NCBI GenBank assembly: GCA_030248065.1
Contig: JASAMV010009053.1
Location: forward strand, 1-64,000
From: Rhynchonema sp. JSB1_4
Lineage: Eukaryota; Nematoda; Chromadorea; Monhysterida; Xyalidae
Reading direction: 5' to 3'
Length of the DNA stretch: 64,000 nt
This document shows, piece after piece, positions 23,207 through 35,760 of the stretch; position 1 is the first letter of the stretch; each line of letters starts with the position of its first letter. A program made the position numbers and the translations under genes. Below the pieces are notes generated by a model that saw only the letters and a list, made by a program, of their open reading frames with translations, was not told where the DNA came from and did not search any database.

Positions 23207-26200
23207 TTAGCAATGTCTGTTTATACAATTTTCCATCTGCTCCTTCGCGCCGGAGCAATTGCCCCATCCGTAACAGTTGCGAATTCTTCTTCTCGTGCCG
23301 TAGCCACAACCTCGTGAACAGGTACCCCAATAGCCCCAGCCTGAAATTGAAAGGAAAAGAAAATTTATTCGGAAGTAAACGGGCCAAGTAAACGGAAAAA
23401 GAAAATCATGTACTCCAACCTCCCCACTCGGCACAAGCTCGCGCTTCACATTGTTCTGTGTCAGTGGTCAGGCCCGGACAGGTATCGTCTTGGTGACACA
23501 CACGGCGACGCACTTTGCGACCGGGACCGCAGTGCTGCAAATCGAGGGCCTTGAAATATTAAACAGACAAGCTGTCAAGATTAACAACAAACAGGGCGGC
23601 TCCCGTGCCCGCTATTACTACCTATATTTGAGGCTCATGGAGCGGTGGAACGGTGTTGGTCAGCAGAGCTGCGACAGAAGCTATTGATAGAAACAAAATG
23701 TGAGAGCCTCAAATCGGGGTACATCATGGACAAAACAATGGCCGGCTGTTTTTGTACGCCTAAGCCCCAATCTTAAGCGTAAAGCTCAGGGTTACATCAG
23801 ACCTGGACCTATGGGTTTGAGCCCTGTACGAACACATCTCTTCATGCATGTACACGCAATGGTCTTGGGTGTGTTTGAAAGACCCTGTTTGTCCGTGCGT
23901 GACACCTCAAGAGGATAAATAAAACTGCGACAGAAAGCTGCAGACGCACCGCCGAGCAGGAGGACCAGGTCGACCAACTTGACCACCCATCCCAACTGGG
24001 ACTCGACTCTTCACCATCATTCTCACTGCTGTCGTTGCTGGCGCATTTGGATTTCTCACAATCCTCTAGTTCGCGTTCGCGTTGACATCTGTGAACTTGC
24101 ATTATTTGTGTGTTAAAGTTTGCACCGTCTTGCCTCGGTCCCGCCGCTTTTTGCATTTGAGCTATTCGCGATCTACAGACTCAAGTATAATTATGCATAA
24201 ATGTCGCTCCTGACACTCAATGAAGGTTTTTTAGGAATTTAGGTTTTTTGGAATTAGGGCGATGAGGTATAAATCTCGAAATATCCGTAACGCAAAAGGT
24301 CGCATGAACAATGCAGGACCGAACGGTACCGATCACCAAGTGTGACACCCACTGTATATCTTTGAATCTATATATATGTCTTTGAATCTGTAATTCCATA
24401 TTTTTAAAGTATAATAGTCCTATGTATAAGTGTATCTAAACCTGTTACTGGGCGAGCAGCGTCTGAATCGTTGTCTTTGTCCGTTGCCGCACGTCTTGCT
24501 GCAAATCGACCATGGACCCCAATCATGCCAGGTGATCTCTGAGTCTCCATTGTTGCTGCACGGATATGTGTTGCATGGGATCGACTCGATTGTATTGCCT
24601 GCGCACTGGCCCTAGAATTGGAATTGGGATGATTTACCACAGGAACTTTATTGTGTCTTTTGGGCCCATGCGGCCATCTGGTGCACTCACAATGAATATT
24701 TTACTGAGTGCAGTAATGTTGGTCTGTTTCGCCCTGCTTTCGCAGACAGACCGAGGCGCCAGGGCTCGTCAGTGCGAACGCCTCTGGCAAATTTGCCTCC
24801 AAAAATATGCCCGGCGCACCGGCCGTCTGTGAGAACAGGACACAAAGGGAAACCAAAACAGCAGTTTGCCGGGCAGTTTCACATTATGCTGGACTCAGTG
24901 AAGTAAAGTAAAATAAAGTGAAGTAAGCCAGTTGAAGAACCGCGCATGTGATTGAAAGACTTATCTCCTAATCCGCAAAAAAATCTTCTCTGGCACTGTA
25001 TGTCACCCAACTCACCGATCTGCTACACGTTCTTTGTCGACTCTTTATTCCGGCACCACATAGTTTTGAACACGTGTTCCACGCACTCCAGGTGGACCAC
25101 AGGGCTTCGCTGGGATCTGATCCACCAAAACAGGGATCATCCTCACAGGTCATGCGTTGATGCGAGATGCCCACACAGTCGTTGCCGTCGTTGTAGCACA
25201 GGCTGAAGAGTGGAGGCGGGAGAATTTGTGACGTTTTGGCAAAGGTCAAAGACGATGGTGATCAGTCCGGTCTTGCGTCGGGAAATATCATGACAAACAG
25301 TCACGCGATTAAAACAGATCCGTAGCAGTTGTTCCAGACAACTAACAAACAACTTGACACCAAAGTGAGGGCACTTATATACTTAAATCCAAAGCATTCA
25401 ATTGTGAAACAACCAGGCAGGCGGACACTTACCGAGCCCTGGATTTCATGCCTGAGCCACAAGTGACCGAGCACGTCGACCAGGTTCCCCATTCCAACCA
25501 TTCACCCGATCGGTCATTACACGAGCCTCGGTCGCAATCCTCACGTTGTGACGCGTCACCCTCACAGTCAGCTGAACCACTGCCACGACTGCAACGACGA
25601 TAACGCGCCTGAGAATTGGGTTAGGCTTGAACTCGTTAAGACCTTGAGTTCAGGATCAAAATTACGCTTAGGCCTGCGGGCTGGCTTGAATACAGGCTTG
25701 TGCCTTGAGTTACATAGGATTAAATTTACAGTAGGCTCGGAGCTCCAGTTAGTCCAAGATTAGACCCAAGCTCAAGGGTAGGGATGAATTTAGGCTAGTG
25801 CGTCGCGTGAGGCTTAAACTAAGGCTGGGTGTTTGAGTTAACATTAAACTTACTGGTCTACCGGCAGAAAAATGGAGTTATATTTCGATCCACGCTCCAG
25901 TGTTATCTTTGGGCCCAAACCTAGGGTTGCTCACCCACCCTAATGCCAGTGCCACAAGTGACCGAGCATGTAGTCCAATCACCCCATTCCTTCCATCTCG
26001 ATCGATGACATTGTCCTTCGTAGCATGATTCCACTTTGGCGTAACCCTCTTTGTCCTCGGCTGTGCACCCGCCAAACGGACAGGTACGGGTACGGGTACG
26101 GGTGCCCGAATAGCCGCACGTCACTGAACACTGGGACCAATCCGACCATTCGCAGTAACTGAAATGCGTGCCACACAGTCTACCCTACCCTCCTTATGTT

Positions 26201-29200
26201 GACATGATCGGTATCTGACATTTTCGGTCGAGAATATTCGTTTTGTTGTGTGGTAGTTTTGAAAGTCAACGGCAGGTGGGGAACCCGGACATTGATTGTG
26301 AACATTCTGGATGCACAACATCTCTCACACGGAACCCCTGAATGTTAAACGTTAGTCGCCACAGAGAGCGATCTCAAACGTGGTGATCGGATCGGATCGG
26401 ATTAAGTAATTTAGCGATGCCACTAATTTGGACCATAACGTAAAAGATATTCCGTGACCTAAAATGAATACACACGTATGTAATAAACTGGACGAAATTT
26501 ATGGCTCCAGCTCCAATAAATTTCTTAATATCCATAATGAAAGAGTCGCGCGCCACCAAAGGCAAGTCACATCTCGATTACGAAGTTTGATACCGACCAA
26601 GGTTTTTTAATGGTGTTTTTTAATAATAAATCAGCCAAGGTGACCCGCTTACGTTGTGCCACACGTGTCGTGTTCTGTCTCCTCTTTTAGCGGACAATCG
26701 CGTCCGTTGCAGCTTCGACTGCGATATCGACTGCCCTTACCGCCACAGGACACCTGAAATGGGCAGGAAAAACAATGTGCAATAAGTCAGCATCAAACTT
26801 GGAGGTCGGTTCGGTCTGTGGCATTGTTCAATTTCCTTTTCGCAATTAGGACGGAAAAAATGTTACCGACAAGCCACTATTTTTTGATCAGCATAAATGT
26901 TGTTTATTACCTACATATAACTTGAGAATAACTTTTACGCCGATTTAAATTATTGTCATCAGTAATGTTTGTCCTCAAAAAAAGTCACATGACCAAGGCA
27001 GATGCGATCTGACTACCAAGTTTGGAACCTGCCATTATGTTGCAGGAGCAGAGGTCGCAATCGGGCCGGGTTTGGCCGGCCCGGCCCGGCCCGAGCCCCC
27101 AAATCTCCGGCCCGGCCCGGCCCGAATTTTTGGCTCAGATTTTAACCCAATTGTTGTCATAACTTTTGCGATTTTTTGAATCTATGTTTGTGGTTGAAAA
27201 TTCATTGTTTTCCATGAAAAAGACGTCAGATAGACAATACTGATCACTTACTTGCCGAATTCGTCAGAAATTTTAGTATTTTTGACAAAAAAATCTCTAC
27301 TTTTTCAGTAAAATAAGTCACTTCAGGAGTTTCGGGCCGGGGTGCCCGGCCCCGGCCCGGCCCGGCCCGAGCCAAAAGCCCAAAATCGCGGCCCGATTGC
27401 GACCTCTGTGCAGGAGTACACGTACATAAATGAAATGAAAAGAAAAAACGAATGCACTTACAGAGCAATGTGACCACGAGTTCCATGTGCTCCACGCCAG
27501 ATCGGCGCCTCTGTTGAACGGATATCGTGGACTGCTGCAGTCCTGTTCGTTACAAGTTTGATCATCGTAGTACGAACCGACACATTGGTTGCCCGGACAT
27601 GTGCGACTGCGGCGTTGTGTGCCTGAATTATGGATTGGAATCATTGGCCAGGGTTACTTGTGGTTGTGCTGCATTTGCGCAAAGTGTGTTGTCATCAAAG
27701 GTCGTGGTGCACGTATATCGTGTAGATCATTGGTTGGTTTCGACTCTGGCCGTCTAAGCCTTTGGTTTGCATCCGGGGCCGTGTGACGACACGCTGAGGG
27801 TTAGATGACAGGAGCCGAAACCGGCCAGTGATCAACGCGATGTGCGTGCCACCAGCATGGACGAACCTAAAAAAACTTCAAATTCAAGATGCCATTCCTA
27901 TTTCAATGCCATTTACCCACCTGAGTCACAACTTCTCGAACAGGCACTCCATTCCGACCACGCACACCATCCCAAGTCGCAGTTTCGTCGTTCGTGTTTC
28001 GAGCCCCAACAATAGGATCGGTCACATTTTCGGTCCCGCTCCTGGCGACCCGATCCGCAAGTGACAGAACCTGGAAGATGAAGCAGGGTTATGTTCTTGG
28101 CATACTTGAGCCAAATATGAAAACCAGGTCATGTGTGTTTTGATGAGGTCATCCTGTGGCTATCTGGCGCATTCACAACCCGACAGTGACTTGGTGACCG
28201 GCCCCTTATGTGCAAACAGGTCGAAACATGCACTGAACACACGCTGCCCAACACGGCAGCATGACAGAACTCGACTTACATGCCGACCAGCTGGACCAAG
28301 CGCTCCATTCCGATGATTTTGAATTGTCGCCACTCCCACTCCGGCTAGAGGGACACTCTCGCTCGTTGCAATCCGTTGATTCTTCAGTGTCACCCGAACA
28401 TTTGCCTGCGATAATGCATGTTGTTTTAGGTTTGTTCGGACAAGTGAGGGTACCAAGCTGGTGCATCGGTCCCTGGTCCAGTCTTGCGTTGGTAACGTGA
28501 CCTTTTGTGCTGAAGACCAGCCAACAATTACTGTTGTCACGTAAACCTTGCGTTTTCTCAGACAAATATTTCGAGCAGTTTTACGCTGGCCCAGTGGTAT
28601 CAGCGATTCTCGAAATACTGTATATAAGGATACAAAAGTCATGACAAAGACAACACCCGGGCCTGGTCGAATCAGTCGTCAGGGTCCGGTCCACAGATAC
28701 CGATTTACCTTAACCTTAACCTAACCCTTGACCTAAACCTTAACCGGAACCTTAGCCTAAACCTACGATAGCTCTTAAAATTTTGCTTGTGTTTTTTAGA
28801 TTTAAAGGCAAATCAAACCCTGGTTTTAGCATTTTGGCAAGTTAATGTTGAAAACTGCGTATATCAGCCTCCACGGAACAATCAAGTGGACAAATTGGTT
28901 TTATGTTTCGATTAAGGTTTAGGGTAATGTTAACGGTTTGGGTTCAGTTAATCCGCTTCTGTGGACCGGGCCCGTGTGCCGATACATGCCCGTCAACACT
29001 GATGTTTCATCATCACCCACCATTGACACTGCATGTGCGTGCCCGTCTCTTCCTGCCGTTGCCACACGTGACACTACAGTACGACCAGGCCGACCACGAT
29101 GACCATTGAGCATCCACACTAATCGTCACCGGATTGTCAAAATCGCATGTCCGATTCGGACAACCACGTTTGCGTGTGGACAGGGCTTTGTTGTTGCACG

Positions 29201-32200
29201 ACAGTTCCTGTTGTTGGATGAGGTTTCATTGGATGTGTGAATTTGGATGAAAGCTGAGATATAGGATGGCATTCCACGCACTTACCAAACATTCGCCGTC
29301 AATGCAGTATTTGGGTTCACTGTTGCGATAATGACAAGGTGTACCGTCAGGCAGCAAATCGCCATAGTATCGATAACTGACACTGGTGGCCGAGCTGACC
29401 ACTTGTTTGCAGAAAATCTAGAATAAGGTCGGTTTTATAACATAGACTTCTGGACCAAACCTCCATCTGACCAGGTTACGATACCTTGCAAGCGCGATTG
29501 GAATGCTTCAGGAATCTTGTGGCCTTGCCGGTGATTTCGAAATCGCGTTTTGTGGCGCGATGGTCCATGCAAATATCGTCCATGTATTGGGTGATATCCT
29601 TGGTAGCCACGCTCGTGCAGTCTCGGGAACACACAACGCCCATTGTCTACAAGTTGGGGGGACCAGATCAACCAAAATGCTTTGCCTTCCAACCCAAAGC
29701 CGCCTGATGATATAATCCAAACCTTTGCCCCATCGCAGTTGTCGCCACCGTTTTGTGGCGCAGGATGATTGCACGATCTAGTCGATCTGAGTACACCTAT
29801 GCTGCCTTCGAGACTGCCGCATTGACAACTGCTGCACGATACACTCGACCAGGGTGACCACGCGCCATCGACTCTCTGGAAAATAAAAGGTAACCTTGAG
29901 TGCACTGTGTGTACAATTTCAATTTAAAATAGCAAATTTTGTGTAATTTTGGTACGCCTCACCGTGTACTGAGGACTGGGCCCTGGTGCTGGATTGCCCG
30001 GATTGACATTGTCAGTTGCTGAGTAGGGTACACATCTGCCTTGTCTACACCATTTGCCATCTTGACACGGTGTGCCCTCGAGGGCAGGATGCGACGTGAT
30101 GATACGACCCCAGGCACTCAGACCGCACCACATCATGTAGCACAACGTGTCGTAATTGTCGTTGCGCGGCCGCACCTTCAAATGAAGCTCTGATTACTGT
30201 GAAATTGAAGTTTGAATCGAATAATCGAGTTTGAGTACCATTTTGTATCCACTTCCGTGCATCATCGAACATTGTTGATCGGCGGTAAAGTGCTGACCGG
30301 GCAGCGATGAGAGACTGGAGCTGACCACTGCCGGATGCTGCGTGTCACGAAGGCAATTTCGGCCACGTCGACTGAATAGATCATTGAATTTACACCGAAT
30401 CACACAAAAATATGGTCATAACGTGCTGCCACTCACTCTTTGTTCTGAATGAACTTGTGATAGTCCCTCATACTGCAAGATGACCACGTTGTTTTCCCTG
30501 GCCCCAACGATGCAGACATGATGTACTTGCTCGGACAGTACGGTTCATCGTGCTGCATGCCGATGCTGAAATGAAAGCGCTGTACAAGTGTACGTTTCTG
30601 CACTTAAATTGAAAAAGTCTCACATGCATACCTGTGTCCTAGTTCATGGGCACCAATGAACACCGAAGTAAAGTCTTTTCCTTCAGTGACTGTGCAAGTA
30701 TTCCATGAATCACACATGCCATTAAGTCGAGCTATGCCACTGATAGATTTCGAGTGATATCCGCGATGCAAGTCATAGCTGTGAAGAAAACACCATCGTA
30801 AATTGAGCTGAAAATGATTCTACATACAAGAACAAATTGAAGTCATACCCTGATAGCAGGAACGCATGGTCCCAGTTCTTCGGCGACATCTGGTTCTGAT
30901 AACGACAGAAATTGTTGAGGTACATTTGCGCATGGCCGTTGGAATGACTTGAATCACGTATGGCCCTCTGGAAACAATGATTCATGAAAAATTAACGATG
31001 CTGAATGCTGCTGAAAGTTCATTGAACAAGCAATGTTGTCTAACCGGTTGACTTTTCATGATCTCCAGTCTCGTCACTTTAAAGGTCAATGGAGGCATCA
31101 TAGTAGGTTGACGATAGATGATTTGAATCTAAAATTTTAGTGCGGTCACCAGATCTGCCAGATTTTATGCACTATAAAATGCACAACAATTTCAAAAAAT
31201 TTGTGTAAGACTCACGCTGTTGACCACTGTCGCCACATAGTTCTGCAGCTCGCGTTCAGCTCCAGCTCCATGCCTCGTTCTGAACTCGTTCCACAGTCTT
31301 TGATCAGCGAAGACTCCTGATGAACAATTTACATGTCGATAATAATAAAAAACTGAAATCAATTCAAATCAATTTTGATCATAGTCATTGCACACCCAGC
31401 TCTACGACGAGATCCGAGCTAGCTGTTAATCGGTTAGCGATCACAGCAAGATCCTCAAATATCTGTTCTTGGTCGTCGTGGCTGTCAACACCAGCATCCT
31501 TGAACAGCAGATCTTCTTCCGTAATATTCATCGCGTCTAAAAATGCACAATTGCGGTGTTTTAATTTCGACACTCTTGTGTAATTCCAAATCAGACAATT
31601 TTCTCACAGACTCACCACTTCCACAGAACTCCTTCAGTTCGCCGTTTTCATTCTCATAATGACTAGTTGTGTTGTCTAGTGATCGTTTGTAGATCACGTG
31701 TAGTCCAAATGAAACATCACCAATGGTGTCCCTCTTCCGCCTAATTTGATCGTGTCGTTCTGGAACCGGGTGTAGAGCGTAGACGATGCCATCGTGGATG
31801 ATTACGCCTTTCTGAAACACAATATGAACTTAATAGTTGTCGGACATGACATTGGTCAAACACGCCCTCTCACCAGCACGCCACCGCAGTCTGACACGGA
31901 CGCAACCGTCCGCTCGCCAATCGATTGATAGTGGCACGCGTCGGGCGTCTGTCCAATCGTGAATGAATGAGTGTCGTTCTCCAGTCTTTGAATTGTGTGA
32001 AGATCTGGTGCGAATAGTTCATGATCGACTACTTTGAGTGGCAGTGTGAGATGGAATGTTTCATTGTCTGCTGCTGTCAATGGTCTGAGAGTTTGATCAT
32101 CAGCATCTGACTGGGCCACGAGATCGTGTAGTGCCACGTCGAGTGATCGCAGTCGACCGGCATGGGTGTGGAGCTCGGGATGACGAGTGTGAGATGGGTG

Positions 32201-32251
32201 GATGGACCGATAGGAGGGCACTGAAGATGGAGAAAACGCTGGCCCGTGCAT
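23207..32251 (-). CDS. ADAMTS-family secreted metalloprotease with 12 thrombospondin repeats
   Basis: Domains read from high to low coordinate. Prodomain at 32.25-31.7 kb ([19 protein letters not shown], then [15 protein letters not shown]) with a furin-type RRKR site. Reprolysin domain at 31.6-30.4 kb: WDHAFLLSG, the zinc site HELGHSIGMQHD split by an intron at 30.64/30.57 kb, and a Met-turn YIMSAS. Disintegrin-like domain at 30.15-29.95 kb ([23 protein letters not shown]). TSR1 at 29.9-29.7 kb ([12 protein letters not shown]), then a Cys-rich/spacer part at 29.6-29.2 kb ([19 protein letters not shown]). Eleven further TSRs follow, for example [46 protein letters not shown] and [13 protein letters not shown]. 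The TAA stop is at 23,207. ADAMTS enzymes cleave extracellular-matrix substrates. The repeat number resembles the GON-1/ADAMTS9/20 group, but I see no GON domain. The start codon and signal peptide are uncertain and may lie in an upstream exon. Confidence 0.85.
24728..24812 (+). repeat. Dispersed repeat, copy 1
   Basis: TTTCGCCC...TTTCGCAGACAG followed by GAGGCGCCAGGGCTCGTC and a CCTCTGGC..ATTTGCCTCC block. It aligns with 61,851-61,935 in the same orientation. Located in an ADAMTS intron. Confidence 0.5.
25600..25860. repeat. Degenerate TTAGGCTT-type repeat in ADAMTS intron
   Basis: Repeated short motifs such as GGCTTGA, TTAGGCT and AAGGCTG over about 260 bp. Related degenerate motifs occur at 28,705-28,770, 52,560-52,670 and 60,160-60,210. 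No coding signal. Confidence 0.4.
26369..26593. repeat. GATCGGATCGG-family element, intronic
   Basis: The left end CTCAAACGTGGTGATCGGAT repeats the family terminus. The right end, ACGAAGTTTGATACCGACC near 26,580, is an approximate inverted match. About 225 bp, no ORF. Confidence 0.45.
26791..27028. repeat. GATCGGATCGG-family element, diverged, intronic
   Basis: Left end ATCAAACTTGGAGGTCGGTT. Right end GATCTGACTACCAAGTTTGG is the imperfect reverse complement. It immediately precedes the hAT-type element at 27,049. Confidence 0.45.
27049..27408. mobile_element. GC-rich non-autonomous hAT-type element with 8-bp TSD
   Basis: Ends are CAGAGGTCGCAATCGGGCC and its perfect reverse complement. Both flanks are TGCAGGAG (27,041-27,048 and 27,409-27,416). 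Length 360 bp. Inside the TIRs lie runs of GGCCCGGCCCGG, and the centre is AT-rich. It sits in an ADAMTS intron between TSR exons. The 8-bp TSD and CAG-type ends fit hAT. Confidence 0.88.
28705..28770. repeat. Degenerate telomere-like CCTTAACC repeat, intronic
   Basis: CCTTAACCTTAACCTAACCC followed by related units (GACCTAAACC, CCTTAGCCTAAACC). Short interstitial hexamer-like array in an ADAMTS intron. Confidence 0.5.
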
Positions 32252-32359
32252 GCTGGTAAAACGTGAGTAAGACACGAAGGATCATCCTATTTGACCCCCG
32301 CATGATTTGGGATTTTAAGATTAGGCACGCTTAGGGTTGCTATTAAGTTTGTAGACCAA

Positions 32360-33062
32360 AGCCCAGTGGTTTTTTAAAAAAAATTTTTTTATTAAATTTT
32401 TTTTTAAAATTCGTTCCAAAAGTTAAAAAACATTTTTTGTTATTTCAAAATTTCTCTATTTTTTTCCTCTAAAAGTGCTCTTTTTTGCATAAAAATTGCT
32501 ACTGTTGACATCACCTGACCCTACCATGGGTGTATTGGGTGCCATAATCGTTGTTTTGTGGCATCTAGACATAGTGCACACACTCACAGGGCCTCTCATA
32601 TGACAACACATGAACATGTGATTTGGTGGGCATTTATTTGTCCATATGCTCCAGACCCGAAAGGAGTGATTCGATGTAATATTCACTCTAATTTCACACT
32701 ATGTGCAGCTTATTTGCATTGGTCGTGTACATAGACGCAATAATTTCACGCAAAATTCCTATCCCGAATATCAGAAAGCCATACCATCACACCCGCACCA
32801 CCTGGGGAAGGGTACGGGGGTGTACCTGACTATAGTTGGTACTTATCGACCATTGGATAGCATGGTTTTCGTATCACCTGTGCTTTATATGCACTTAGAA
32901 CTCATTATGTAACAAAAATACCCCTATTTTGTACTTGAGCGCTCATTTTTTATCGTGTTGGGCAGATTTTGGCTGCAATAAAAAAATTTTTTAATTAAAA
33001 AAATTTTGTTTTTTAAAAATGGGGTTCGAATAAAAATTTTTTTTATTAACCACTGCCAAAGC
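32360..33062. repeat. AT-rich inverted-repeat element candidate
   Basis: The left end (CCAGTGGTTTTTTAAAAAAA near 32,368) and the right end (TTTTTTTTATTAACCACTGC near 33,037-33,056) are approximate reverse complements. Each is followed inward by long A/T blocks and a TTCG-containing segment. About 700 bp. The internal sequence has no ORF of note. Target duplication not resolved. Confidence 0.35.
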
Positions 33063-33099
33063 CTGTGAGACAAAACCTAATGTATGCTGAAGCCTTAGT

Positions 33100-33298
33100 C
33101 TAGGGTACGAGCTCGACAGGAGGGTACCGTTTCTGTCTTGCAACAGGTTCAATTATCGCACATCTGTGAAGTTCAGACAACCAACCTCGCAGAAGGTCCG
33201 ACACTCCAAAAGTGTCCCTCAGTTCCTCTGACGTAAATTGTGCGAGATCAAGTAGTCGTCTGTCATCATCTTGGATGTCGTTGACAAGGGTACCCTGA
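33100..33298 (-). CDS. Possible terminal exon of an unidentified gene
   Basis: Minus-strand frame opened by a good acceptor (CATTTCAG just above 33,298) and ended by TAG at 33,100. It reads GTLVNDIQDDDRRLLDLAQF, TSEELRDTFG, VSDLLRGWLSELHRC. This is an acidic, helical-looking segment of about 65 residues that could be a small helical interaction domain. Upstream exons on the minus strand were not found, so the gene and its identity are unknown. Confidence 0.3.
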
Positions 33299-35694
33299 AA
33301 TGGCAACGCTACGCTTGAATTGTTTAGATTCTTGACATATCACATGATCTTTGTTGGACTGTAAAATTGCATTTCATAGATCTGTCCACGATTATAAACA
33401 TATACCACATCATACGTAATGTTTCATTTTATACTTTCTCTCCCTGGTTGCACAGTTATTCCAGTCAGTCAAGAGATTGGTTTCCATTCATAACGTTTGC
33501 TACGTATTCTCTCGTGTCGCGTTGTACTACTCTCAGTCAGCGAGACGTGACACTGCGACTGTAACAGATTTAAAGTGCGCACGCGAGCGATTTTAAAACC
33601 ACCACCGGCAGGGCGGAAACACTAAAATTAAGTTTAATGAATGAAAAGTTCTCGCTCGTTATTCCCGTATTGCCGCGCGGCCCCCTAATCCTGTCACCGA
33701 GCAAAGCCCGGACCGCTCAACCCACTAATTTTTTAACTGTTGTTTATAGTCCATTAAATCGTTTTGGATACGCGTTGAGCGACATACTACACAAAGTTTC
33801 GTCGATGATTTTCCATATAAAAACATGAGTATGATGGCCGTTTCCGTTAGGGTGCTTCGAGTGCTCCCCCTCCTTTGACTCCCACACGAATAGTGCAGAA
33901 TTACAGAACCCCTCTGAAAGCTTGAAAATTACAGGGTTGCTGTTATAATGTATGTATGTGTGTATTACTTTGCGGAAAACGGTTTTTGTGCACGAAAAAC
34001 GTGCGTTCTACAGTAACCTGAGGCACCATCCCGTTCAGCGACCCAGTCGCTAAGGCTCAAGGCAGTCAAGCACTCAACATCAACACCCCTATCACACAAC
34101 AAAAAAATCTAACCACCCCCCCTAACGTTGTGGAAAATACGAAACGCATGAAATAATGTGTGTTTAACAATCCTTAAAACGCACTGAATGAAAGCGAACA
34201 AATTTCACACAGACAATACGACCTTGAAACAGTTCAATTTGAGAAAACTCAGAGAGACAATGCCAACAAACTTAACAGAAGTTGTGCCATGAAAACAATG
34301 CCAAAAGCGCAGTATTGTTGAACGCATCAAGCGTTGTTTTTATTCGGACTCGTGTGTGATGAGCTGCCCTTTTTCACAAGTTTTATCATCCATTCCCCTC
34401 GCCCGACCCGTGACTCATGGATAGGGAATCATACTCATTCATCTCATATCTTCCACTTCAATAAAAGCAACATGATGTCAAATTTTGACCTGCCAAGGTT
34501 ACGGAGTATATGCTTGCGGCACGATTTGGTATAGTAATCTTGTCAAGATATGTATGTGCTGCAATGCTGGTTGTTAACACATGACGATGACATCAATGGG
34601 TGGCTAAAAACTACTTTTTTATCATCAGCACCTTTCGATTGCGTTGCAACATTCGAACAATCTGTGCAAAGTGTTATTTTTGTGTGCAACGCTGGGATTG
34701 GCAACCATAACATGGCCTGTGCTTAGGTATTTGCGGGAAACCTTTTTACTTGGTTAAAACAAATGTGAATCGTCATAACGTTTTGAGCAGAAAATGTGTG
34801 ACATGTGTGAAATTCGATTATTTTATATGATTGCATTTAACTGAAATTGAAATTTTGACGCTTTGACTTAAAGTTGGGTGGTTAAAATGCTACTAAAAAA
34901 TACGTGCCCACACGAGTGACACTTAAAAATAACTTTAATGAACAATTTCTTGACAGTACCGCTTTTAACAGTATAAATGCAAGTTCTGAGTCTGGAAACC
35001 GGTTGCAGAATGAAACCTGAACCGCACCAGGTGTAGCACTTTATGATATTTTCACGGTTACTCATTTTCAAGTTTGGCGCCAGGTTGACGAAAGTGTGCG
35101 TTTGAGAATGTTTATGTTTAGTAATAAGTATCCTTTTTTGCTGCCGGTCAGGTCTGAAATCGTAAACAACAACAGGTTCAAAAAACTTTATTATTATTTC
35201 TCCAATTGATTAACTAGCCAAACTGCACCACTGCCAAATTAGGTGCATATATCATTTTCTCCATAAAGTTTTAATTTTCAAACATTGTTCCCGTTCCGCG
35301 ACTACATATGTATTTGTTTGAATAAAATGGGCAATATAAAGTATATTTGTATGTGAAACTTGTTTGGCGGAAACTTCAAAATAACCCGTCTATTGTGGGC
35401 AACAAGCAAAAATAGAGCAATCGCGTTGTTCGTTCTTCTGTCAAACTGGAATAATTTGTCTGAATTGCGGACCTCATAGAGCAAACATAGGGCGACGATA
35501 ATGGACTGTTTTTCAAAGACCGTTATTATGCGAAACCATCTGGCAGAAACCGACAAAATTATTTCGGAACTTTACAGCAAGTCCATTGGGGTAAGGTCAA
35601 GCATAAATCAAATTCAAAGGTCGATTATTCTTAAATCGAATCTGCATTGCTGCTCGTGAAAACCAGTTGGGTTTCTGAAAAGCTCTGTGAGTGA

Positions 35695-35760
35695 CAGGGG
35701 TTCGAACCGAGACCAAACTGCTTGGTCCTTTTGGTCAGAACAGCGGCGTCAGTGTGTATG
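35695..35760 (-). repeat. tRNA-derived SINE-like fragment
   Basis: On the minus strand GGTTCGAACC (a perfect RNA polymerase III B-box) follows CTGACCAAAAGGACCAAGCA and TTTGGTCTC. I do not see a clear A-box or full cloverleaf, so this is not called as a tRNA gene. Confidence 0.3.

Noticed and set aside
35695..35760. Functional tRNA gene
   Set aside because: Only the B-box/T-loop is clear. No acceptor stem or A-box pairing could be drawn.
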